Source of the DNA: Rhizaria sp. SCN 62-66 | Lineage: Eukaryota; Rhizaria, unplaced | Direction of reading: 5' to 3' | Length of the DNA: 64,000 nt | Assembly: GCA_001724265.1 (NCBI GenBank) | Contig: MEDY01000013.1 | Coordinates: 82,383-146,382 of the forward strand | Part shown: positions 10,517 through 19,774 of the stretch, piece by piece | Layout: every line of letters starts with the position of its first letter | Numbering within the stretch: position 1 is the first letter of the stretch | The notes under the pieces: model-generated | Databases searched by the model: none | Seen by the model: the letters and a program-made list of their open reading frames with translations, nothing else | Told to the model about the DNA's origin: nothing | Made by a program: the position numbers and the translations under genes

Positions 10517-13500
10517 TTAGTCGGCGAGATCAGAGTGGTTAAGACTGAGCTCGGCGTTATTGTTACTACTGGGCATGATCTGAATCTGCAGCGGCAACGG
10601 TAACGGCAACGGCAATGGCATAATCTCCGGCGATAAAAGCTCCGGTTGCGTCAACACGCTACCGCCGTTAAGGCCGTGTCCATGCACTTGACTGTGCACT
10701 TGACCGTGACCGTGACCGTGACCGTGGCCGTGACCGGGATGGTGAACGGGAACAAGAACGAGTCCATGCGCAAGCGGCGTCCGGGAACGCCCGTGTGTGC
10801 GCGTGTGACCGTGCGCAGCAGCGGCGGCGTCATCGCTAAACAACAGTGCACCCGTATTGGCGCGTGTGGCCGTGTACAGCGACGGATATTGACTGTGAAC
10901 GTGGCCGTGACCGTGGGCAGCCGAGTGACCGTGCGCAGCCGAGTGACCGTGAGCAGCCGAGTGACCGTGAGCAGCCGAGTGACCGTGAGCAGCCGAGTGA
11001 CCGTGAGCAGCTGCCTGGAGACCGTGGGCTGCCGCAGGTGCAGAGAACATATACCCCATGCCCGGGCTCACAGTCGTGGCCACAGTGGCCGCCGCAAGCA
11101 CATCCGCGGCCGCCAGAGCGCCGGCCGAAGCGGGGGCGTCTGAGGACGCGACGACGAACGAACTCGTTGACACAGCAGAACGGCTATCGGCAACGGGTGA
11201 GACAATCGTCGCCGCCGTGGGGGCATTGTTCAGACTGTACGCGACGACGGCCGCACCGTTGCTGGCCGCGATATCTGCGGTAGCTACATTCGCAGTCGCG
11301 GGAGCGATTACCGCGTGAGCATGGGAGGTCGCATCGACGCTACAGCCAGCGTGGCCAGACATCGCCGACATTGGCTGCTGCGACTGTGGCGACGCCTGTC
11401 TAGTGACAAGACCACTCGACGTTGCGCTCATCACTTGGTGCACTACGCGGCCCATCGCCATGCCCCCGGGACTCAGCACTGCGGCGCGGTGGCCGTGCGC
11501 AGAGTGACCGTGAACAGTGACGGAGTGTCCGAACTTGTTCAAACCGAGACCTGACCCGCCAGCGGGGTTCAACGTAGTGGCTTCAGTGTAATGCGCCTGC
11601 GCTGACGTCGCCGTAACGCTCGAAGTTGACTTGGCGCTTGACCGGGAGACTGAGCTCGAGCTCGCCACAAACAGTGAGTCTGAGATATGCCCAGGCCCCA
11701 CAGTCTCGGCCGCGGAGAGCAAGGGCTCGTCGGTGGCCGGCGCATTCGCAGCCAACATCTTACTGCTGACGACAACAGCAGCGGAGCCACCGCTGCTGCC
11801 GCTAAAGCTACTCCGGCCACTACTGCTGCTACTACCGCTATTGTTACTGCTGCTGTTGCTGCTACTGCTGCTCCGACTGTGATCGTTGATACTCGCGGTG
11901 CTTGCCGTGAGCGCTGCAGAGCCCAGCGTGCGCTTGCAGGGTGCGAATGTCTTATAATACCCCACGACTGTCACGGCGACAGCGACGGCAAAGACGCAGA
12001 CAGCGGCGAGAACGTAATGCGAAAACATCCACGGCAGCCCGCCGCCGCCGCCGCCGCCGTCGCCGCCGCCACTGCAGGTGCGCGCGTACACACCGGACGC
12101 GCACCGCTGGAACACCACGGGTGGGATCTCGATCGGGTTGATCGTGGGGAAGCGGCGTCGAAGCACCGACGACGGGTCCTTGACGTGGTCCGCGAGGAGC
12201 TTTGACAGAACCATGGGTGTGGGACGCGCGTTGTGGTGCAGCGGCCGAACGACAAGCGTGACGATAAACGCGTCTGGTGCGATCGCGATCGAGTCGAAGC
12301 GTGACAGAGCAATCCCCGTGCTTGCGACGACCGCGGTGACGAACGACGTGGCAAACGCGCGGAGAGCGGGCTCCCCGACAGGCCGGTTGCCGGTCATGGC
12401 GACGCTGAGCATCAGACCCGCGGCGGGATTCATCTGCAGCACGACATGCAGACCGTAGCCAACCGCCACAGAGACGTTACTACCGTCCGCGTTCGCCGCA
12501 CCCGTCAGCTCAATCGCACTACCGCCACCACAGTTCGCGGAGCGTGTCCCGTCGCCGGTGCGGTAACCGCTGATGTTGTTGCTGCTGTCATACACAATGG
12601 CCCCGTGGACGTCCTTAAGCCGCACTGGGTACTTCCCCGGCGCGCAAGTAGGCACACGCCGCGGTGTGATGCCCATTCCCACGTCGTACAGCGAGTCCGG
12701 CGTCACGAGTTCTTCGCTGGCGGCGTCAGTTTCACGGCACGCGCGCAGACGCACGCGAATCATGCTGCTTTCGGGGGCGCCGACGAGCTCTAAAGGGGCA
12801 TCAAACGCAGTCGCGTTGCCGCTGTCCTGGCTGTGGTGGAGAGAAGCAGTCGAGGAAGCGTCGGTAGTCTCGCTGTAGTTCATTCCCGCCCCAAGAAGTT
12901 CCGCGGAAGCGACGACGGAGAGGTTGCCAGTGGCCCAGAGCGTATATACATCGCTGCTGCCAATCTCGACGACGTCGGGTGTAATGGTAGAGACGAAAAT
13001 GGACGCCGGCGTGAGCGGAGTCGGTGTGATGTACCGTGTAATGGCGTCAAAACGTGCGAAACTGAGCGGGGCTTTGGCGTGCCCGAGGATCTGCACCCGT
13101 CCTGAGATGGCGCTACACAGTGGCACACTTTCGTCAACCTCGAGACACACGCTGCCGCTGTCGATATTCGAGGGAGTGGGCGGGAAACGGCACCGGGGAA
13201 GGTCAAACTCGACACCCATGCCGGTGCGGCGCGCTTCAGGCGCCATCCACGTGCCGACCTGGACTGCAACGGGCAGTGTAATGGGGAGATCGATGCCGAG
13301 CGTGACTGTGAAGTCTTTTTCGCACGGCAATAAGGGCGCGGGGTACAGCCTTCCGGGGGTGATAGGCTCGACGACCTCGATCTCACCGACAGCGACAATA
13401 CCACCGTTGTTGTCGTTGCTGCTGCAATCGCCACTAAAGTCGTCATTCTCGCATGCAAGTGTGCGGTCGTTGCGGACGATGACTTCTTTGAATCCGGTGC

Positions 13501-14974
13501 ACGATGAGCCCGCAGTGAGGCACGGCGGTAGACGACAAGTGATCGCAGAGCCATACATTGAGATAATGTGACACGTGCGGCCACCGATGAGCACGCGTAC
13601 TCCGGCGACTGCAAGATTTTCACCGCGAATGGTGATGGTCATGTCGGTGTCATCGCCACCGGTCGAGTTTATGATGGAAATATGGTTTGTGCCGTTGCTG
13701 TTGCTGATGTCAAGCTCAGAGCTGTCATCGTCGCTGTTGGTGTGATTGCTGTCGGAGTTCTTTCTGTTATCGGGCGTATAGTGGAACTTGCGCGGGATCC
13801 AATTGGGCACAACCTCACGCACAAACGCGCCCAGTGCCGCGTCAACAGGCTTCGTGTAGTTGAACACGAACAGACGCTGGTCTAAAAACACAACCAGCTC
13901 TTCGTCATCGTCATCGTCAGTGACATCACTATTGCCATGGCTGTTGCGCTGACTGCGGCGCGGAATGAGTTGGAGACCGCGCCGCTCGGACACGCGCGCG
14001 CGCCGCACGATATCACCAGGCCGCAGCGCGGAGACACCGTGCGCTGCGTACCGCGCCGCTGTGTCATCCGCGCGGTCGTTCAGACGGCGGATCTGGTGTT
14101 GTTCTTCCTTCGGTTTAACAGTGATGATCAGGAACACTGCGATGTGGCAGACAGCGGCGTTTTCCACTTGCCCGGCATCGAACACTAAGTAGCCCGAGCT
14201 AGTGGAAACGACAGTGGGATCCATCGGCAAGTCATCGTCGTCCGCGCCGACAAACGCGTTGTAGTGGCTGGTGTCGTTGGAGGACGAAAAAGTGGGGGCA
14301 GGTCCGTCAAAGAGGCAGGTAAAGACGCGGAACCGTTCGCGGATCTTGAGCCGCGTCATTGTGACGTGAACCACAGCGTTTGCATTCTGGACGACCACTA
14401 AAGGCGAAATGGTCATGATACGTGGGGAGAAAAACGACACCATACGCGGGAGATCGGTAGTAAAAGGGGTCGCCTCGGATTCGGAGTTGAGAATGCCTCT
14501 AAGGATCAGGTCACCGTCTGCGAAATGGGCGTGGTTCCCAGTCACGGTGCAGATAAGCTGATTCGGCGTGATCGCGTCAAGCACAGGACACGCCATCACG
14601 CCCACGCTGGCGGAGACAACCAGTGCGTCGACGAGCGAGTAGAGATCAAACCCGCAGCCAGTGATGGTGAGAGCGACATCTCCGTGCGACCACGACTCGC
14701 GCGGATAGACAGAGTGCAAGATAGGCTTTGTCACCACATCGGGACACACGGGGGTCGTGAAGTTGCGCAGGGGCTCCTGCGCGGGCGGCAAGGAGGTGTC
14801 GCGCGCGGCGAGGGCGGACTGGTGGAGCGCGGGGAGCGCGGTGATGAGAGGAGGTTTGTTGAGAGCGGGGATAGGGGCGGCGGAGGCAGTGCAGATGGCG
14901 AGCAATAGTAACGCTATCACAGCGCAGCTGCACCACCTCATGAGACGAAAGCGAACGCTTTGCGTCGACCGCAT
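10517..14974 (-). CDS. Type I membrane protein with TIG/IPT domains and a His-Gly-rich cytoplasmic tail
   Basis: Single ORF of 1485 residues. The ATG at 14974 (MRSTQSVRFRLMRW) is chosen because a signal peptide (CSCAVIALLLLAICTASA) follows directly; the frame is open further upstream but codes nothing sensible. Ending is TAA. The ectodomain has IPT/TIG-type immunoglobulin-like segments, for example PILHSVYPRESWSHGDVA near residue 85 and DMTITIRGENLAVAGVRV near 450, plus Cys-rich stretches. A transmembrane helix (YVLAAVCVFAVAVAVTVVGYY) lies near residue 990. The roughly 480-residue tail is Ser/Ala-rich with AHGHSA repeats (residues about 1322-1351) and HGHGHGHG near 1415. TIG domains occur in plexin/Met-like and protist surface receptors, so a cell-surface or adhesion role is inferred. 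No kinase or other enzyme domain was found. Confidence 0.8.
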   Translation of the reverse strand: MRSTQSVRFRLMRWCSCAVIALLLLAICTASAAPIPALNKPPLITALPALHQSALAARDTSLPPAQEPLRNFTTPVCPDVVTKPILHSVYPRESWSHGDVALTITGCGFDLYSLVDALVVSASVGVMACPVLDAITPNQLICTVTGNHAHFADGDLILRGILNSESEATPFTTDLPRMVSFFSPRIMTISPLVVVQNANAVVHVTMTRLKIRERFRVFTCLFDGPAPTFSSSNDTSHYNAFVGADDDDLPMDPTVVSTSSGYLVFDAGQVENAAVCHIAVFLIITVKPKEEQHQIRRLNDRADDTAARYAAHGVSALRPGDIVRRARVSERRGLQLIPRRSQRNSHGNSDVTDDDDDEELVVFLDQRLFVFNYTKPVDAALGAFVREVVPNWIPRKFHYTPDNRKNSDSNHTNSDDDSSELDISNSNGTNHISIINSTGGDDTDMTITIRGENLAVAGVRVLIGGRTCHIISMYGSAITCRLPPCLTAGSSCTGFKEVIVRNDRTLACENDDFSGDCSSNDNNGGIVAVGEIEVVEPITPGRLYPAPLLPCEKDFTVTLGIDLPITLPVAVQVGTWMAPEARRTGMGVEFDLPRCRFPPTPSNIDSGSVCLEVDESVPLCSAISGRVQILGHAKAPLSFARFDAITRYITPTPLTPASIFVSTITPDVVEIGSSDVYTLWATGNLSVVASAELLGAGMNYSETTDASSTASLHHSQDSGNATAFDAPLELVGAPESSMIRVRLRACRETDAASEELVTPDSLYDVGMGITPRRVPTCAPGKYPVRLKDVHGAIVYDSSNNISGYRTGDGTRSANCGGGSAIELTGAANADGSNVSVAVGYGLHVVLQMNPAAGLMLSVAMTGNRPVGEPALRAFATSFVTAVVASTGIALSRFDSIAIAPDAFIVTLVVRPLHHNARPTPMVLSKLLADHVKDPSSVLRRRFPTINPIEIPPVVFQRCASGVYARTCSGGGDGGGGGGGLPWMFSHYVLAAVCVFAVAVAVTVVGYYKTFAPCKRTLGSAALTASTASINDHSRSSSSSNSSSNNSGSSSSSGRSSFSGSSGGSAAVVVSSKMLAANAPATDEPLLSAAETVGPGHISDSLFVASSSSVSRSSAKSTSSVTATSAQAHYTEATTLNPAGGSGLGLNKFGHSVTVHGHSAHGHRAAVLSPGGMAMGRVVHQVMSATSSGLVTRQASPQSQQPMSAMSGHAGCSVDATSHAHAVIAPATANVATADIAASNGAAVVAYSLNNAPTAATIVSPVADSRSAVSTSSFVVASSDAPASAGALAAADVLAAATVATTVSPGMGYMFSAPAAAHGLQAAAHGHSAAHGHSAAHGHSAAHGHSAAHGHSAAHGHGHVHSQYPSLYTATRANTGALLFSDDAAAAAHGHTRTHGRSRTPLAHGLVLVPVHHPGHGHGHGHGHGQVHSQVHGHGLNGGSVLTQPELLSPEIMPLPLPLPLPLQIQIMPSSNNNAELSLNHSDLAD
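10921..11010 (-). repeat. Five tandem 18-bp repeats coding AHGHSA units
   Basis: Five head-to-tail copies of an 18-base unit (plus strand ccgagtgaccgtgagcag; the first copy differs at one base) with a partial copy before it. They lie in frame in the TIG-protein gene, so each copy adds six residues of the His-Gly-Ser-Ala type. Near-identity at the DNA level suggests recent expansion. Confidence 0.9.
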
Positions 14975-16050
14975 AACCGGGGGATGCCGAAAACTACAAA
15001 CGCTGCTCGCGCCAGCGAGACTGCACGGGAGAAATGGGGAAGCAAGGACACAGAAAGGAATCATAAAAAGAGGTTCTGCGACGCACTCAAAGGGGATATA
15101 CATGCTTCCTGCAATCGGCACCATAAAAAAATATGAAACAAAACCCACTCTTACACCACTTAAAGAAGATAACATTCAATCATATCGACGGAAAGACCAC
15201 CAAATATTGACGTTTAGTTGGCTGACATTCCCCTTCAGGGCTGCAATGACAATTTAGAGTTGCTGTCAGGCGCAGATTGACCGATGCCAGTGATGCTCCC
15301 GCATCACAGCTACATCCCCGAAAGTGTCGCTCAACTGAGCATAATTTAATGATGTTGTGAATCTTAGCCTAGAGTTCGTAGTTTAAAATGGGACACTTTT
15401 GGAAATTTTGCGGAGAGGTATTTGAACTCAATTATGTTGATCTTATTTTATAAACCTTGAATTTAGACAATGTTTATTTGCATTTAAGTTTTCGTCTCTG
15501 TCAATAGCCATGCTATGTAAACCGAGTCGATCTCGAAGATAAAGTCGCAGGTTCATTCATAGAATAGAACAGTAACACCGCGCATCCCTGTCATCTAACA
15601 GAAAACGAAGTTTTAACAAGGATAGCGCCACATATCAATGTAGGCGACCGTGAGGAAAACAACGTTGATATACTCATGTATCCCGCATGTCATCAGGGAT
15701 ATCACACAGTATAAACCCATCTTGCGAGCTCAATGCGTATTCAACCAAACCAATTGGTGATTTCGAGCAATTGAACCTTCTGTAATAAATTACGCTAGCC
15801 ATATATACGAAGTAAACACAGTTTGAGAATCGCGGCAGACTGTTCAAACCAACATTCGGGACCATTCCTGAGCGCTCCGCGGATTTTCCGCCGACACAAA
15901 AGCGAATATTAAAACAATTACATGAAATGGTATATCTGACCATCTGATTCGATAATCCGAAGGCGAAAACAAAGCGATATCATGTGAAAAACGCACTTTG
16001 TTCACAGCTAGCAGACGTGGACACGCACGCGCTGAATCATTGCGTTCAGC
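14975..16050. other. Intergenic region upstream of the TIG-protein gene
   Basis: AT-rich 1.1 kb. The part next to 14975 is the 5' region of the TIG gene, and the far end holds the 3' region of the OXLD1-like gene. A minus ORF of 89 codons at 15674-15943 has no recognisable family and non-coding-like codon use. Nothing else is supported. Confidence 0.5.
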
Positions 16051-16326
16051 TCATGCGTCATCGTCATTACCGCCGGCAAGAGAAGCCAGGTACGCCTCGC
16101 GCCTAGCACGCCACCGCTCCAGGTTCTAATCGTAGACATCGAGCACGCAGCGCGCGCATCCCTCACCGCAGCAATCGCCGTCTTCTGGAGCTGAGGGGCG
16201 GCTGCCAACGGCTGAGCGCAGGGCGACGGGGTCGACGCCCAGAGAAGCCAGACGCGTACGGTCGGCGGACTCGTTAGCAGGGTCAAGTAGAGATGATGCA
16301 TATATATCTTCGTCGATGATAGACAT
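16051..16326 (-). CDS. OXLD1-like small cysteine protein (oxidoreductase-like domain), one in-frame UAG
   Basis: ATG at 16326 to TGA at 16051, 91 residues with a TAG at codon 67. The motif DCCGEGCARCVLDVYD, followed after the TAG by NLERWRARREAYLA, matches the oxidoreductase-like family (human OXLD1 type: a CC-x-x-GC-x-x-CV core, then a conserved Tyr and an amphipathic helix). If translation stopped at the TAG, the helix that normally follows the Cys core would be lost. In the family the position two residues after the Tyr is usually acidic or polar, which suits Gln or Glu for UAG better than Leu. Family members are mostly mitochondrial and of unclear biochemical function. No clear presequence is visible; an upstream exon cannot be excluded. 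Confidence 0.75.
16126..16128 (-). other. In-frame TAG (sense) codon, OXLD1-like gene
   Basis: TAG at codon 67, context CVLDVYD-TAG-NLERWRAR. It lies inside a conserved domain, making it the most informative site for the amino acid inserted. A polar or acidic residue is usual here in the family (from memory). Confidence 0.8.
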
Positions 16327-16542
16327 CTGATGTAGTAATATTTGTCGCGAGTGAGGCTCGTTAGTAAGAGACGGGTTAATGAGACGAAACAGCTGCAGGA
16401 TTGTGGAGTTTCAGGACAATACATAGTAGCTCAACGAGTACTTCAGACTGTATAAATAGGAAATAGTCTATATATTAAGCTTAAATATCACATGCCAAAT
16501 TTTCACGCAATTTGACGATCAATTCACCGAGATAACCAACAT

Positions 16543-19488
16543 TCACTTCTTCCCCCCCGAACCGGTCGTCTTCTTAGTGTCATCATTGGACTTGGCAGCA
16601 GCACTCGCACTGGTACCAGTCTTTTTACTCTTTACAGTAACGCTATCTGACGAGGCCGATGTCTCAGCAACCTTCTTCTTCTGCTCGCGCTTATGCAGAA
16701 ACAGCGCATCCGTGGTCTCCACCCGCACCGGGCTCCGCACGGTCACTTCAACCCCACCCACACACAGAGCCAGAGAGAGATGTTCAGGAGCAGTCTTCAC
16801 ACCGCTCTCCCCAGTCTCCGCACCCGCCGTTACAACCGCTAAACTACTGGTGCATTGCGCAACGCGGCTCACGGTCACGGCACCCGCCACCGCGTCCACC
16901 GCCGTCCCCGCCATCCCGCCCACTCGCCCAGCGGCCGCGACCGCAGCCAACGCCGCCTTCTCCGCCGCTACCGCTAAACGCCCCACAACACCTGTAACGC
17001 CACCGGTGCGACCAGTGCTGGCGTCGGCTGTGACGGCTGAGAGAGCAGGACTCGCGCGCGCAAGGAGACGCTGACGCACCGTCTCGGCGACAAGAGAAGC
17101 TTCGGCGGCCCATTTGGCGGCACGAGGACCGCGCAACGGTGAAATGCGACTGAAAATACCAGTGGGACGGGAAACGCCAGTGTTACTGCCCTTGCTACCG
17201 CTCTCATCACCGGCAGTGAAGCCGGGGATCACGGACCAGGAAAACTCGGAAATAAGCCACTGGAGAGAACCGTTCTCTGCAGTTGCCATATCAGTCACCG
17301 CGAAGCCCTCTGTCTTCAAATAACGGACTGAAAACTTGTGAATGTTGTTATCTTCACCGGAGCGAGGCGAAGTGAGCTGACCAAAACGCGACGCGCCAGT
17401 AGTGCACGCCAAGTTGTCCAAGTGCGTGATTACAGTCGCCGCCTCCTCACTCTGCCCCTGACTCTGGCGTTGACTGTCATGCGCGTTTTCGATCGCGTTG
17501 TTGAGTGCGACCAAAGCGTGTCCACCCGGATAGTTGCGCACAGACGCCATCCACGTCGCCCCCGTGACCGCAACGCATGCGCTGAGGGCCAGCGCAGCGA
17601 CCGACAGGCCCACAGTCGCCATGAGCGCTCGGCGGCAACGAGAGACTGTCCGGCGCACACATCCAACCGACGCGCCCACGGTCGCACTGCTGCTCACACT
17701 CGCCCTGCTGCTCACGGTCGCATTCTTCACGGTCGCGCTGACGGTTGAGTGCATTGGTGACGCTGCGAGCGCAGCAGCGGCAACTGTGGCGGCACCGAGG
17801 GCAGCGAGAGTGTAGAGCAATGGCACGGCAGGAAACAGAAAGCGCAGCTCCTTATGTGGCAAGAATGAAAACAGCGCAATAAAAGCAACAATCGGAGCTA
17901 AAAGTGTGCGCGCATCAGCAGCAGCTGAGCGCTGCATCGCTTCCTCATCTTCTTCAGGAATAGCTTCACTTACATGTGTGTAAGTACCCCTTACACCCTT
18001 GCGCGCGCACAGAGGAATGCGGAAGAGAGCAGCGATCGTCGGCACAGGGATGACAGAAAGCACTACCGCGGGGGCCCACGCGAGCAGAAGACGTGGCAGC
18101 GCTGAAGTGCCGTACCAGTGCCAAGGTGAAGTGCCCCAGAGGTGAGACTTGTTGTCGACGGTGTTATAAAGCAGAACTCGGAGTTCTGGCCACATTAGCG
18201 GTTCACGCCACAGAGCGGAGTCAATTGCGAGTGTGGCCGAAATGCACACGACGCTTGATACAATACCACCACGCAAGACAGAGAGTACAGGCAGAGACAG
18301 TGAGCCCCCATGAGAAGCGTTTGATTTGTTATCGCGTGATTTGTCGGATTTGTCGGCTTTGTTGTTGCCATTCTCGCGATTGAGGAGACTGCGCGCAAAC
18401 CCGATCAGAATCCACGGCCCTGCGAGGATGATAACATCACAGCGGAATATAATAACAGCGGCCGCTAGCGCAGCAACGCAGAATGCAGGTTTTGAGCTAA
18501 GCCACGCTGCGAGCGCGAGCGTCGTTAGCTGCAGTGCAAAGATGTTCGCTAAGGGGCGCGACGCGTAATAAGCGAAGTGGAACAAAGTCAACGGCACAAG
18601 CGCAAGCAAGCTCGACGGCCGCAGTAGCGCGGGAAGCGCGGGGAACGCCGTGTCAAAACGTTGGCGAACAGCGCGGCGCAAGAACGCCCAGCAAGTGACC
18701 GTGATCGCGGCGAGGACGAGACGCGCGCATAGCAGTAACCATAGTGAGTCACCGCGAACTGCGGGTAACACCAAACCCGCGGTCACGGAGACGCTGGGAA
18801 GGGATGCAAGTGAGGCGGCAGCGGCGGCTGGGTTCGGGGAGGAGAGGACGGATGAGAGCATGGTGGAGAACGAAGGGGGCAGAAAGGTTGCTGAGTTAAC
18901 CACAGCCGATACCTTAGCCGTCCAGGCGGGAAAAAGCGCGACCAGAGGCGCAGGGGTAGGTGGAAGAGAGAAAAATAGCACGCGTGCGCCGAGAAATGGC
19001 TCGGAGTCCCAGACAGCAGCAAGTGCAGATGCAAGAGTAGGTGCCAGAGCAGGAGCGAAAGCGTTGATCGTCGATGTACAAGCAATCAACGCGGGGATCA
19101 GCAAGGGCATCACAAAGACCCAGAACGCCCATGCAAGGCGGTGCAGCACAAATGTTGGCACAGCGAGCATCAGCGGTCCGATGAAAGAGCGCGGGACAAC
19201 ACCGGGGAATTCGTGGTGGTCGTAATGAGACAGGTCAGCCCCATGGACGAGCAAGTCGTGTGTGGCCTGGACCTGGAAACTCTCTTCAACTTTCGTAAAC
19301 GGGCATGTGAGCATGTACAAGCCTGCCAGGATAAAGAAAATGACGTCAGGCAAGCCCCAGAGACAAACACGAGAGAAACAAGAACGAGAACGGGGGCCGG
19401 GACCGTGGGCGCTGGATGCTGACGCACCAGCAACAACAGGCTTGGCCATACCGATTCTAAACGCGCGCGAAGCAAGTGAAATACGCAT
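16543..19488 (-). CDS. ALG12: ALG12 dolichyl-P-Man alpha-1,6-mannosyltransferase
   Basis: Single ORF of 981 residues from ATG 19488 to TGA 16543. The N-terminal region has the family signature: a first membrane segment, TKVEESFQVQATHDLL, then YDHHEFPGVVPRSF. These mark ALG12 within glycosyltransferase family 22. ALG12 adds the eighth mannose, alpha-1,6-linked, from dolichyl-phosphate mannose to the lipid-linked oligosaccharide in the ER lumen during N-glycan assembly. Many hydrophobic helices follow, and HKELRFLFPAVPLLY near the middle is also typical of GT22. The protein is about twice the usual ALG12 length (near 500-550): it has Ala-rich insertions between helices and a long C-terminal Ala/Val-rich and Lys-rich extension of unknown role. 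There are no introns and no in-frame TAG. A second in-frame Met lies at residue 14. Confidence 0.92.
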   Translation of the reverse strand: MRISLASRAFRIGMAKPVVAGASASSAHGPGPRSRSCFSRVCLWGLPDVIFFILAGLYMLTCPFTKVEESFQVQATHDLLVHGADLSHYDHHEFPGVVPRSFIGPLMLAVPTFVLHRLAWAFWVFVMPLLIPALIACTSTINAFAPALAPTLASALAAVWDSEPFLGARVLFFSLPPTPAPLVALFPAWTAKVSAVVNSATFLPPSFSTMLSSVLSSPNPAAAAASLASLPSVSVTAGLVLPAVRGDSLWLLLCARLVLAAITVTCWAFLRRAVRQRFDTAFPALPALLRPSSLLALVPLTLFHFAYYASRPLANIFALQLTTLALAAWLSSKPAFCVAALAAAVIIFRCDVIILAGPWILIGFARSLLNRENGNNKADKSDKSRDNKSNASHGGSLSLPVLSVLRGGIVSSVVCISATLAIDSALWREPLMWPELRVLLYNTVDNKSHLWGTSPWHWYGTSALPRLLLAWAPAVVLSVIPVPTIAALFRIPLCARKGVRGTYTHVSEAIPEEDEEAMQRSAAADARTLLAPIVAFIALFSFLPHKELRFLFPAVPLLYTLAALGAATVAAAALAASPMHSTVSATVKNATVSSRASVSSSATVGASVGCVRRTVSRCRRALMATVGLSVAALALSACVAVTGATWMASVRNYPGGHALVALNNAIENAHDSQRQSQGQSEEAATVITHLDNLACTTGASRFGQLTSPRSGEDNNIHKFSVRYLKTEGFAVTDMATAENGSLQWLISEFSWSVIPGFTAGDESGSKGSNTGVSRPTGIFSRISPLRGPRAAKWAAEASLVAETVRQRLLARASPALSAVTADASTGRTGGVTGVVGRLAVAAEKAALAAVAAAGRVGGMAGTAVDAVAGAVTVSRVAQCTSSLAVVTAGAETGESGVKTAPEHLSLALCVGGVEVTVRSPVRVETTDALFLHKREQKKKVAETSASSDSVTVKSKKTGTSASAAAKSNDDTKKTTGSGGKK

Positions 19489-19774
19489 TCCAGCAAGATT
19501 TAGTTTTTCGAAATAAATAGATTGATATTATAATAGTTTTATTTTAAGGTGGCCTGGCAGTTGACGTTCATTCCATCGCGAAAATTAGCATGCAGATTCC
19601 TATCAAAGAAGATAGCAATCACGCCTTTGGCCTCGTCCACTTAGGCCACGAATGACAAAGCAAGCTATAGCTCATCAAGACAATAGCTTACGACTATATA
19701 GTCAAAGATACAAATACATAATGCTGTTTTACAGACTAAAACCCCGATTTAATCTCTAGTACCGACTATTATTC

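Noticed and set aside
15674-15943. An 89-codon minus ORF in the spacer
   Set aside because: AT-rich codon use, no family resemblance and no splice context linking it to another exon.
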